Shown one piece after another: positions 21,301 to 31,200 of a stretch of 64,000 nt of DNA. Location: positions 857,362 through 921,361 of the forward strand of contig BDSI01000017.1 of the NCBI GenBank assembly GCA_003117195.1. Direction: 5' to 3'. Both the position numbers and the translations under genes were made by a program. The notes under the pieces are model-generated. The model did no database searches, was not told the DNA's origin, and saw only the letters and a program-made list of their open reading frames with translations. Position 1 is the first letter of the stretch; the number at the start of each line of letters is the position of its first letter. This stretch comes from Eudorina sp. 2006-703-Eu-15 (lineage: Eukaryota; Chlorophyta; Chlorophyceae; Chlamydomonadales; Volvocaceae).

Positions 21301-23230
21301 CAAGGAGAAAAGGGTTTATGTGTGTATGTGTGTGTCGTTACATGTGTGTATGTGTGTGTATCGTTACACATCTGCCGGGCCGACCCTGGCCGGGGGCGCT
21401 AACCCGCCCCATACGGGAGACCGCCGAAGTGTGAAGCGAGAACCAAAGCGCGCAGGATGCACAATCGTGATCGGCCGCCGGGATCTGCCCGGACCAGGCA
21501 CCCTCATAGGTCAGCTGGGTTCCCGGACGTTACCTGATTCGGTCGGCTTGCCGACGGTCTCACCAGCTATCAATACGTGATCCGTGCCACCGCATCACCC
21601 ATCACCCATCACCCACACCCAAATACTATTGATTTGGGCTTCCCATCAAGTATACCACACTGCCGTCGAGATCCGTCAGTTGGACCCTGGCGCACACACA
21701 AACGCGTGTTGGCTTGGGTTGCTGCTTTCCCCGTGCTGGCGTGCGGCGACTGTCAGCCGACTCCGTACCTCGAGATATGCTTCAATAACGTCAGCCAACA
21801 CCAGGTAGCCCAGAGCGAAGTTGTCGGCCTGGCTGAACCCGGCCGGCACACCGCAGGTGCCTGCGACCGTGCGCGGCAGCTCCTTCTCGTTGACCTTCCA
21901 CTGCAAACCAACCAGACCGCCAAGGGCACGTTGGGAGCGGCAGGGGGCAGGGTGTCGCAAGACCGGCGAAATGCCAGGCAGTTGGGACACACCGGCAAAC
22001 CATCTGCAGGTGGACGGACCGCGGCGGCAGTGCCGGGTCAGTGAAGGCGTGGAATGCATGAACCTCACAGGGCAGCAGCCGCAGCCGCAACGGCAGCAGC
22101 AACAGCAGGCCCCGGCACCCGTGACCTAGCCCCTCGTACAAGATGACGACGGACGTGTAATAAGACGAACGAACCCGAGCCAGAGGACCGGAGCCCTCCT
22201 CCCGGGTGACGACAACACCTCCCTACATACCTTTAGCTGATTCCGATCATAGCCGCCGACCAGCCTGTATGGATAAGCCGGCACGTACGGCTTCTGGCTC
22301 TCCGCCCGCCGCTGGTCGCCTCGCGTTGCTAACGGGCGGCAGATGCCGTCGTAGGCCCTCCTGGCGGCGACGGCAGGGGCAACCTCCGCCTGAGCCCATC
22401 GGGCAGTCTCCTCGGGAAAGGCGTCATGCAGGCGACGCATCATGGCCTCCACCCAGCCCTTCACGGCTCCGTACACTCGGCCGTTCGTCTGCCAGCCTTC
22501 CTCGCCCACGAGGCGGTGCAGCCATCGGGTGGCCTCCCTCCAGTCTGACCGCAACCCCGGATCTTTATCCGGCGCCACGGGCGCCAGGCCGTGGAAGTAG
22601 CAGTAGGTGAAAGCGGCCCACACTGTATAGGCGTTGAGGGCCTGCCAGGAGGCCAGGTCGCCGGGCTGTACGGCGGGTCGCCGTACCAGGTCCCCCCGGT
22701 GGATGAGCTGGGCGGCGTGCTCGGCCACCTGGGCCTTGAGCGGGGCCCAATTGTCCGGAAAGGCCTCGTCCGGAAAGGCCCATGTCATAAACTGTTTGAG
22801 CATTGGCGGGGTGAGGAGTGACGAGGTGGTTAAAGGAAAAGAGGGAAGCGAGGGAAAGGAGGGAGGGAACGATGTTGGGGCTGCGGCGGGCTGCCTAAAC
22901 GGGCTGCAGGGCCGAGGTGGCGATTGAATTACCTCGAGCAGTGTTGCGACGTACTCGGAGGCAACGAGCAACAGCTGGAAGCACCAAACAGGCCACAGCT
23001 GCGTCTCCGCACCGACAACGCTTATAGGGGGCGGCACCTGAATTGGAGCTGGTCGGCCTGGCACCTGCGATGGTCCGCCGCGTGTGCCGATAGCAGAAGC
23101 AAAATCGGCAAACAATCTCCAGACAATATCTTACCGGTATTTTGAGTGTATATGCCGTGGGGCTGACTTCATCCACAAGCGAAGGGAACTTCTTGCCTCG
23201 CACGGGCACAAATGTGGACCGGACGGACAT
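18302..23230 (-). CDS. Q-rich paralogue B with 73-Gln tract
   Basis: Five exons match gene A one for one, all in phase 0: 23230-23135, 23064-22933, 22791-22231, 21900-21769 and 21226-18302, giving 1281 residues. The conserved segments are LWPVWCFQLLLVASEYVA, FMTWAFPDEAFPD, TVAGTCGVP, ALGYLVLADVIEAY, then FFDNVIKSDTEKLRPDHRPY and GWKLVL. After QDQS repeats comes a run of 73 Gln, then further Q-rich sequence. Near the C-terminus is a basic module ([19 protein letters not shown]) that could bind nucleic acid or act as a nuclear signal; C shares it, A lacks it. The protein ends EMPALWGKM. No frame breaks seen. Function unknown. Confidence 0.65.
20552..20770 (-). repeat. Poly-Gln tract, 73 codons
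   Basis: The coding strand is mostly a 9-bp unit, CAG CAG CAA, repeated about 24 times, with pure CAG only at one end. The regular CAA interruption points to amplification of the 9-mer rather than single-codon slippage. Plus-strand frames read poly-Cys, poly-Leu or poly-Ala here and are artefacts. Confidence 0.9.
20788..20885 (-). repeat. 12-bp QDQS coding repeat in gene B
   Basis: Units of CAGGACCAGTCC encode QDQS; gene A has a shorter QD version at about 12213-12250 and C only traces. The tract sits just after the globular start of exon 5. Confidence 0.85.
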
Positions 23231-23329
23231 AATTTGCAGTGTTGGTAGCCCACAGTTACATGAAAGAATGATTATTATAACCGTCACCGTAGCTATATCT
23301 ACCAAAAGATCACTTAGCTTAAACACTTA

Positions 23330-23900
23330 GCTTCAACAATGATCACAAAATCCATACACCAAGATTTCCATCCTTAACATAACACTGTCAAAAAGTGAAG
23401 GAGTCGGTGGGTGTTGTGGCTCGGGCCCCGGGCCTGGATCCATTATACAGTACTGCGTCCAACGGCCAACTGTCAGCGAGGTAAGGCAAGTGCTTGCTTA
23501 GTACTTAGTGCTCAGCTTAGTACTGAGTGCTTAGCTGTAAGAATACCGCTGGCATCCCTAACCTGAACCTCTCCAACGAGCTGCGCGTTGCGAACTTGCG
23601 ATAGTATTTACGATGACTACTTATGCATGCATGAAAGAAAAAAGTGCATAGTATTTCCCGTCGCACCGATGGAAGTCGAAGCCCTACCAGCCGTGCCCGC
23701 GCGGTGCACGTACCTCAGCACGGACAGCATCTCCGCAACATCGTCGATCCCTTTGGGGTCCGCTGTAACGTTCATTCGTTCATTCATTTTTAAGCAGCTT
23801 CGTCGCACGATTTAAGTGACGAATTCCCGGCAGCTTCTCGTCGTGTAACCGCTCAACTGCTGTTCCTTCCCGCAGACACGCATGCTTGCTCACCAGGAAA
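23330..23900 (+). repeat. 5' flank block of paralogue B, duplicated at 37005-37500
   Basis: Colinear similarity with 37005-37500: the GGCTCGGGCCCCGGGCC core, 'acggccaactgtcagc', 'gatgactacttat' and 'ggaagtcgaagccc' phrases occur in the same order. This shows that B and C were duplicated with upstream flank, not only as coding sequence. It contains the right copy of the 32-bp repeat (23746-23777). No gene. Confidence 0.7.
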
Positions 23901-24015
23901 TCTTCAGTGCATAAGACCATCAATGATCAATTGATTGCGCAAGATATGCGGGAAGTCAAGGCCAAGGGCGTCAACGATGGCCACCCTGATGCACGCGGCG
24001 GAATTCGATTGTTAA

Positions 24016-24490
24016 GCAGCTTCGTTTACATGTGGCCGTGTTTACATGTGGCCGGATCCGCGTGGATTCGCACGAAACCGAGTTGAATCCTGGCGAAACC
24101 TGCCCGAAAACGAATCCGGGCCAGGTGGGGCCGATTGGGGTCGGATTCACCTGGATTACGCTGGAAACAACACCGTTTGTTTAACGAATCATCAATCCTA
24201 AGTTAAAATTATCATATTATGATATTGTGACAATCAGATAAGGAAAATGCAGTACCCGAATTATCGGTAGTGTTTGCAGCAATGCATGTACAAGCCAGGC
24301 GATGAAATAGTTCATAAAGATGAAAAGTATACATTACTGTTGCTAAATAATAGTGGCCTTCCTTGGGTTGTGATGGGACGACCGCATAGTGCTTCTCAGG
24401 GCAGCGCTGGCGAATGTGAACAGGATTTGCTCTCCCGCTGGGAATCCCAATTTTAATCCGAGCCGAATCCTGCTACATGTAAACACAGCC
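24016..24490. mobile_element. MITE with TTAA target sites, 475 bp
   Basis: TTAAG flanks both sides (24012-24016 and 24491-24495). The ends are imperfect inverted repeats built around GTTTACATGT, and the left one is doubled. The TTAA target is typical of piggyBac-like transposition. There is no transposase frame. The outermost bases are hard to fix because of the doubled left end. Confidence 0.6.
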
Positions 24491-24495
24491 TTAAG

Positions 24496-25169
24496 TGCGC
24501 ACATGAAGCACCACCGGTGAACATGCGCTCATGCAACAGCATCCCCTGCCAGCAATCGCAGCAATGCTATCGTACAACATGCAGCCCCAGGCCACGCTGC
24601 ACCGAGCGGCTTGTATTGCTGAGCCGTGACCGGCTGACTTGTTCAAACGGACCATCTCCCGATCGGGATCGGGGAGGAAGGAAATTGCCCCAGAAGTGGG
24701 CTCAGTGCGCGCACCGAAAAATGTCGCGGTTTCTGGGCTCGGTGCGCGCACCGATCCGTGCGTGCATCGAGCCAAGTTTCACGGATGTGTGTCGTGCCCT
24801 CATTAGTCTCCATAAATCAACAAATGTTATGTTGGTCATGAGATCGACGATTCCCGCAGATTGCTCCCAACAGGCACCGGGTGGGGGTGGGAGGCCACAA
24901 AACACGGCTCCGTGCGCGCACCTATCCGTGCGCGCACCGAGCCACGTTTCACGAACCTGCTGCCTTGTGTCCGCACTAATCTCTATAGATCCGTAAATAT
25001 AATATTAATATTATTAATGGACTGAATAATGTATGCCAGGATACACGCACTAAGTATAGTAAACTTGCTCGCCGTGAAAGGCCTGGGATTTGGCTGCAGA
25101 TGAAGATTGAATTAGTTATTAAGCCGAGCAGCGAAAGCGGACTTTGGTCCCAGCGATGCCATCGACAGC
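24496..25169. other. Spacer with four copies of a 10-bp palindrome
   Basis: GTGCGCGCAC occurs at 24705, 24742, 24912 and 24928. The surrounding ~85 bp (about 24735-24820 and 24905-24990) form an imperfect direct duplication with shared CGAGCCA.GTTTCACG and CTAAT.TC.ATA phrases. No coding frame. Confidence 0.6.
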
Positions 25170-25365
25170 TTTGCTCAGCTTTGGCTTGCGTGGAAAGCCT
25201 CGACGGCATTTGCATGATGGGCCTGATATAAACGTTTCAGTAACAAGTGCATTGTTTCAGTAACAAGTTTGCTCAGCTTTGGCTTGCGTGGAAAGCCTCG
25301 ACGGCATTTGCATGATGGGCCTGATATAAACATTTCAGTAACAAGTGCATTGTTTCAGTAACAAG
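25170..25365 (+). repeat. 98-bp tandem duplication, two copies
   Basis: Two head-to-tail copies start at 25170 and 25268 and differ by about one base (aacGtttcag / aacAtttcag). The near-identity means the duplication is recent. Noncoding. Confidence 0.9.
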
Positions 25366-25524
25366 TACTGTAAGTAGAGAAGGCTCAGCTGACTGGTTCT
25401 TTTCCACCTCCCGCATAAGCATGCAAACCTCTCTTTTACGCTAAGGGAAGTGCTGAGCTCGATTTGGGATAGTGTGCAATCGAGAGGGCAAAGGCAATGT
25501 CGCGTCGCATCAGGGTATCTTACT

Positions 25525-26056
25525 GGTGGGTTTACATATGACTTTGAGCGATGCGTAGCTGCGTAGCCGCGTAGGCAAAATGAATTTCGGCGATGTTCAC
25601 ATATGAAGCTGTACGTCGCCGTAGTTGAAATCTGGTGACGCTACGTTCTCATCCTGGCCGACTAGAAAACGTAGCTGCAAATATGAGTAGCTGTAACTAC
25701 AAAGAACTCCAGCCCATACCCGACGCCCCACGATCGCCACACGCCGTCTATGCCTTCCAGATCTATGGCAAATGTTGATGCCTACTTAATAGCCAGTGAT
25801 ATTCCTGAGTTCTCTTTTATCACCGCCGCGTCATCATGCGTGGGTTATGGGACTACTCTGCAGAGAGTATGTCATAAGGAGCAACAAGAGTATGTCCATG
25901 TTGGCGAGAATATCGCGTGTGTATGGGCGTGTGTATGCCTAAGTATGTTATTTACAGCTACAGTGTCTGCTTTGCAAATGTGAACAGCGATCGCATTTTG
26001 GCGACGTCGTCCGGCATTTTGCCAAAAGTACTTTACTACGCATATGTAAATTCACC
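25525..26056. mobile_element. MITE-like element with TTTACATATG ends, 532 bp
   Basis: Left end GGTGGGTTTACATATG and the complement of the right end GGTGAATTTACATATG match at 14 of 16 bases. Inside are repeated 'gtagctgcgtag' phrases near the left end. No clear target duplication was found (flanks TTACT and CTAAG). The ends share TTTACAT.TG with the element at 24016-24490, which suggests a related family. Confidence 0.5.
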
Positions 26057-26656
26057 CTAAGGCACCAGCGGAAGACGCAATTCCCGGCCTCTCCCACCAT
26101 GGCTCCCCAACCATATCCATGACAATCGACGGCCCCTTGCTGGTACGTTAGATAGACGCTTGAGGACCAGGCCGCCTGGGCCACTGGACCGTTTGCCTTG
26201 TGTCAGAGCCTGTCCCGGCGCGACCGCAGACATGAAGAACAATTATTGAATTATACATCCCTGGTCCGTGTCAGAATGGCGATCCGCGCAAGCAAGGAGG
26301 GCGGGACGTCGACTGCATTGGGGGCGGGGGCATGGGAACAGGCTGGGACGCACGTGCAATGTGCCCCACGGACCGCCTTATCACAGTGCCTGATCAGATT
26401 TCCGTTCTGACACGTCCCAGTAGTCCGCATAGTCATCACACAGCCTTGGGATGGCGGGCGTGGTGATGCGGCTTGGCGGCGGACCGTCGTGGGGCTAAGT
26501 TGCATCCAAGCGGAGGGGGGGCATGGGAACAGGCTCAACGGTTCAAACTTACATCGACTCCCAAGCCGGCTGCCGGGTCCCAGCAGCCGGGATGTACCCG
26601 TCGTCCCGGCCCGCGCAATGTGAGTCGCAATGACTTCCCATTGCCTCCCTTGTTGT
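26057..26656. other. No gene supported
   Basis: A phrase containing GGGCATGGGAACAGGCT occurs twice (about 26328 and 26519), as does a 'ccgggtccc' motif. Open frames on both strands have no recognised content. Confidence 0.3.
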
Positions 26657-26960
26657 CCCTGCACACCAAACCTAGCGGAATACCTTGGTTCGAGAGCAGG
26701 GTGGCTATCTTAAGATATAAATATATATTTGGCCGGAAACCTTGCGTTTTTATAGATATTTTCCCTCGGTGGGAAAATGGGGTTTTAGATACTCATGGCC
26801 TCTCGCACGGGGAAAAGCCCCCTTTGAGTAGATGAAATGCCGGCAAAAGCTACCTCCGACAGATACTTTCAGCAAGATTGGGCAAGGAGTATCTCCGGCC
26901 GTAGATACTCTGCAAAATAAGATAGCCACCCTGAGAGCCGGCGCTCGTATCTGGCCGTCT
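26657..26960 (+). repeat. Short shared block (also at 37985-38046), split here by a MITE
   Basis: The phrase CACCAAACCTAGCGGAATAC..CTGGCCGTCTC is continuous at 37988-38046 but is interrupted here by the insertion at 26697-26933. The right-hand copy therefore shows the empty site. Confidence 0.75.
26697..26933. mobile_element. 237-bp MITE with perfect 16-bp inverted ends
   Basis: Starts CAGGGTGGCTATCTTA and ends with the exact complement. AGAG flanks both sides; allowing mismatches, a longer 8-bp duplication (TCGAGAGC / CTGAGAGC) is possible. Comparison with the empty site near 38020 confirms insertion. The ends share GCTATCTT with the element at 5851-6357, so both likely use the same hAT-like transposase. 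No coding capacity. Confidence 0.8.
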
Positions 26961-26962
26961 CC

Positions 26963-28209
26963 ACACACACCAAGCACCAACAATGCGGCACGCCTGGGGC
27001 GCGGCTGACTGGTACAGCCATTGGCCAGCACCTCCTTGGGTGACGGGCGAAAACGGGGCTCCTCCGCGTCCGCCTATTCGGGCAGCTGGTTCAGCCCTCG
27101 CTCACACCCGCACACCGCGCAGGCCCGGAACTGCAACTCGGCACCTTATGTTCATAGGTGCAAATGTTGCATTGCCAGGGAGCCCCGATGTCGGCTGCGC
27201 CGCCCCGGCCCGCGGCGGGTGGCGGCGGCGCCGCCGCTGGAGGCGGGGCCAGCGCCCCCGCTGCAGGGGGCGGAGGCTGCTGGTGCTGTTGCGTCCGCAC
27301 GGGGGCAGCTGCCGCGGCTGCCGTCCGGCGGGCAGCTGCAGCAGCAGCGGCTGCCGCGGCGGCCGCAGCCGCCGAGCTGACGCCGGACCCCGTCTGCCCG
27401 GCAGGTTGCGCGTATGCGGCCGCCGCCGTCACATTGGCAATGCGCTGCGGCAAAGGCGCCGCCGCCGCTGGCTGCGTCACCGGCACGGCCACTGGACGCA
27501 GAACCGTGGCGTTGCTTGCCCGTGGCGCGAAGGCCGCAATGCCGGCAGTATTGTTCAGAACTGCCAGCGCGGGGTTGAACAGCGCCAGCGGGTACGGCAT
27601 CGCCGTCGTTGGGGCCGGCGATGGCCGCGGCGGAACTGCTGTCGCCGGCGGCGGCGGCGGAATGTACGCCGCCACCACGGTAGGAGCCGCCGGCGCCCCG
27701 CCAACCGGAGCCACGCCGTTCGAGACGCCGTACGACGTCATGTACGGCGGAATCGTCCCAGCAATGGGTGGGTACGGCAGCGGTTGCTGATGATGTTGCG
27801 GTGCGTAGAACGCTGGCCCTGGCTGTTGCTGAGCCGCCGCGGCAGCAGTGTCTGCATGCGGATGCGCCGGGGGCGTATGAGCAGGTGCTTGCTGCTGCTG
27901 ATGCGCCACCGGTGCGGCTTGGCCTTGCTGCGCCTGCTGTGCCTGCATGGCCGCATGCGCAACTGCACGTGCAGCTGCAAGCGTTGGGTTCATCGCCAAG
28001 GCGGGTGGCAGGTAGGTGTTGCGGGCGACAGGTGCAGGCGTGCAGCCACAGAATTGGGTGGCACAAGTGGCCGCGGCTGCAGTGTCGCCTGTGGCACCTG
28101 GGGCTGCGACGGCGCCGCAGCCGATGGCGTGTGGTATTGACCGTTGGTATCTGGCGCCGTGGCCGACGTAGGGGGCCGCGCAGGCCGCTGCAGGGACTGA
28201 AGCAGCATC
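26963..28209 (-). pseudogene. Truncated copy of the RING-PUF last exon
   Basis: Nearly identical to 38720-39958, the 3' part of the last exon of the gene at 38830-46062. Two disabling changes are visible. A single T is missing near 27150 (CCTTATG here, CCTTTATG at 38904), which destroys the second half of the C-terminal zinc finger. Eight extra bases near 28034-28043 break the Ala/Pro-rich frame. Similarity stops abruptly at 28209, inside the exon, and there is no promoter or upstream exon. It is a dead by-product of segmental duplication. Confidence 0.85.
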
Positions 28210-28254
28210 TAACCGTGGATGCCATGCCGACTTGTAACCGGCAGACTCAACCTT

Positions 28255-28610
28255 AGTTCACCAACACGGTGCCTACTGGATGGCCAGCTACCGCGATTTA
28301 CAGGTCGTTCTGCTGCCTAGTGCCTACTCGTCGCTTGCAGCCTTGCGCGCACTCCCAGGTCACACTCCCAGGTCTGCGCGCACTCCCAGGTCGCGCACCA
28401 CCAGTTAACGTTGCCGAAGAACCCGCCGAATCCTTCCATCGGGTCGTCCATGCCACCCCAGCCAGGCAACCCCAAGCAGGCGCCCAACGGAAACCGTCAG
28501 CTGTACTCTGCCTGCTCTACCTAAGGGTAAGTAGTTGCTTAAACTGCCGCGTTTGTGGATCCGATGGACTTCGACCCTAACAAGTGACAGTCCTCGTCCA
28601 GGTGGCCTGC
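28255..28610 (+). repeat. Dispersed block similar to 37695-37975
   Basis: Same-orientation similarity: GGTGCCTAC.GGA..GCCAGCTA, the CAAGTCGTTCTGCTGC-like phrase, 'gttgccgaagaacc.gcc' and 'gtcgtccatgcca'. On the minus strand both copies can read a short MDDxMxGFGxFFGN peptide, so this may be a decayed coding piece of a mobile element. It lies on opposite sides of the two RING-PUF 3' copies, so it is not explained by one simple duplication. Confidence 0.6.
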
Positions 28611-29218
28611 TGGTGTACTTCTCCAAGCGCTGACAGCGCTGCACACTATCCTGGCGGCATCAGCGCCTTCCGCCGTATTTTGGGATGCGGACGGCTTTGG
28701 ACTAATGCGTACAATTGGTACAAACTAGCTGACTGGCTGGCTGGCGGTTTAAGGACCTTCTTTTATGAAGCATGTTACAGCGGATCCCGCGGGTCATCGG
28801 TGACAGCCGAAGCTTCCTCACCATACACTGCATAAACGAATTTGCGCCATCATGGCGCACCGGACACGCTCCACAAGTGCACCGAAACACTCCCCGTGCC
28901 TACACTGCCAGGGAACCACCCCGTTCCTGAGAACCAACCTCGGCCAGGGATAAAGCCCGCTCAGGGGGAGTTCGCCACCAGGGCGCCCGTATTAGCGAAC
29001 CACCACCCCAACCAAGGCGGGGTCACTTCTCCAGCGGTGGCCCGTAGTCTTGGAGAGCCACGCACGGGGGCTCGCGAGCCACCATCAGGAGCCTGCCTGT
29101 ACGGTCCCACCGGGCCGAAAAACCGCCCAAACCTAGCAATGGCGCCAAAGGGCCGTAGAGCGCATCAGTGCCCCGTCCATCCGCGGCCCACTACTACTGA
29201 ACGCCCACAGGGCTTCGG
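28611..29218. other. No gene supported
   Basis: Contains the inverted partner (28795-28880) of the repeat at 8984-9070. 28890-29215 is GC-rich; it may be the 3' untranslated tail of the LINE relic that follows on the minus strand. Confidence 0.35.
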
Positions 29219-30664
29219 TTAAGAAACCTGGCCTAACGGAGCAGGGCCACGGCACACAAGGCGACCATCCTGCACCTTCAAGATGGGGTGTGTAGCCCCC
29301 ACAGCTGACCACCCCTTCATTGGGACTCCCAGCTCTGCGAAGTCGTAAAGCCGGCTCCAAACATCCGCCACCGCCCGCCGGGCAGCTAGCCCTTTTGCAT
29401 CCACCGATGGCCGAGGGGTACCGTCCGCGTTCCTGGGCGTGGCGGCCCTCATCGCTCGCCGGCCCGTTTCCATGGCACTGCTTGTCGCCAAGACGACGAC
29501 ATCCCATACGCACTATCGCACTCCCGTGGGGGGCAGGTCGAGCCACACATGCTATCTTTGAAGGCTCACCCCTAGCCGTGCCTCGATCTGCGCGACAACC
29601 GCTTGGGCCACCCCGCAGCCCAAAAATGGTGTTGCCTGGGCGTTGGCTGTATCGCCCCGGCGCCCGGGTATATGTCCCGCATCCACAAGGGGCCACCGCC
29701 GCCCCCCTCATGTGGGGAGTTACCCAGCATTGGGATTCCATCAACCGCCAGTCGCCAATACGCATTCTTATTGGAATTTTCCCACTTGGCCTCCGTCCAC
29801 ATTCTCTGCATGTTTTCAGTAACCCTGGAAACCAGCCTCGGCACTTGTGGCGCAGTATCCTCTACTCCAAGCGCTTCACATACAAAGCGTGTGTGCGACG
29901 CACGCCTCGCGTCCCCTAGCCAATGCAACTGCAGCGCCGTGCCGTACCGCACGGTGTACTTGTGGAGTGCCACCCCATGCGCCTCAACAGCATATCCGTG
30001 GCTTCCTCTCTCCCCGGGGGAATCACCTCGGTTGGCCCCAGGGCCCCCTCGGCGGCCTCCCACCACCCCGATTGGATGTCATGTCGAAGCGCCTCTAGGG
30101 CCGCCTCGCACTCCCTCCACCAGATCAACTCCTGCCACCCGTCGGCTCCTAACCCCAAGCACTCCCCAACAAAAACCGCTCAGCCCCAGGGGCGCCGTCG
30201 CTGGGCGTGGGCGGTCGGGTGGTCGCGTCCGCGTTCCTCTCCCATCCGTCTGTCATGTCCCAGAGCCGGGACATAGCTCGAACCGCATGCCCAATGGTCC
30301 TCAACAACAGGCATTTGGCAAGGGCAGCATGCCTACCTTCCAGCCCGGGTCGCTCGCCTTTTTGCAACCCTTGTGGCAGCAGCGGATTACCCCAGCACCA
30401 GCCCCCTGGGGTTGAGGGGTCCGCATCGACATCTATCACCGGTGGGAGGGCACTCAGCGCCCTTGCTACCCGAGTCACTCCCTCCGGCAGCCCGGGGCAG
30501 TTCAGCCATGGTCCCTCATGGGGCGCCGTCAAGGACATGATTGTCTCGAAGCCGGGTATCACTCCGTGCAGAATCTCAAGCAGAATTCGCCGCCAGGGGC
30601 CGTCTGCCCCACCCTGGGGCCCCAAGATGAAGCGGACCGCCCACCCGGCCCATCTGGCCCGCAC
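29219..30664 (-). mobile_element. Decayed LINE ORF2 C-terminal region
   Basis: Minus-strand frames 30664-30149, 30158-29916, 30066-29572 and 29491-29219 read as one long protein with at least two frame shifts and internal stops. The content resembles the C-terminal part of L1-type non-LTR retrotransposons of green algae: LHKYTVRYGTALQLHWL, YWRLAVDGIP, then HHFWGCGVAQAVVAQIEARL and a closing ELGVPMKGW..HPILKVQDGRLVC. The HHFW.C.VAQAV phrase is the strongest clue, recognised from memory of the family and not searched. The reverse transcriptase core is absent, so the piece is a 5'-truncated, inactive insertion. Confidence 0.65.
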
Positions 30665-30689
30665 ATGCTCCAGCAGCGGTAGGGACCTT

Positions 30690-31200
30690 GCAGAAAGTCA
30701 TGGCATTTTTGGTAGTTTATAAGCTTGAACCTTGCGGCACAGACATGCACAAAACCCACCGGCCGGTCAGGTCCCTACGAGCCCTACTTTGGGAGTACTG
30801 AAGACTAAGAACAACATTGTACGACGTTTCATATGATATTCTCCGTATCCCAACATGCATTAGGCCCCGCCGGCCACTCTTGCCTATCACTTCCCTTGGA
30901 CGGTCAGCTACGCGCCGCCTCAGGGCCGTCAAAATGTCGTCACCCTTTACCCCAACACCAGAAACGCCCGGGGCCGTCTTTTTAAAAAACACGTGCAACG
31001 TAGCCACTACCGCAACCCTCTGCAAGCCGCCGGACTGGCTGCCTCTGCCTCCTCCTACGCCTGTACCAACACGTCCGACGCCTGCGTCCGGTCTCGGTGC
31101 CGGCCAAAAACATGCCATATGCTACTTATGTAATTCCGAAACCACCGTGCAGGACCCTGCCCGTGTAGCCCCGGACTGGCGCCCCGCTGGGGTGATGCTG
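30690..31200 (-). other. 3' flank of paralogue C
   Basis: Matches the B flank from its CCTTGCAGAA start and the A/B block from about 30840. The potential GVSGVGVKGDD frame is kept. Probably 3' UTR and flank of a gene that is now broken. Confidence 0.5.

Noticed and set aside
30717..31118. Extra C-terminal exon for the A/B/C family (GVSGVGVKGDD.. frame)
   Set aside because: The stop after GKM is conserved in all three copies and no acceptor/donor pair bypasses it convincingly; kept as conserved 3' flank.
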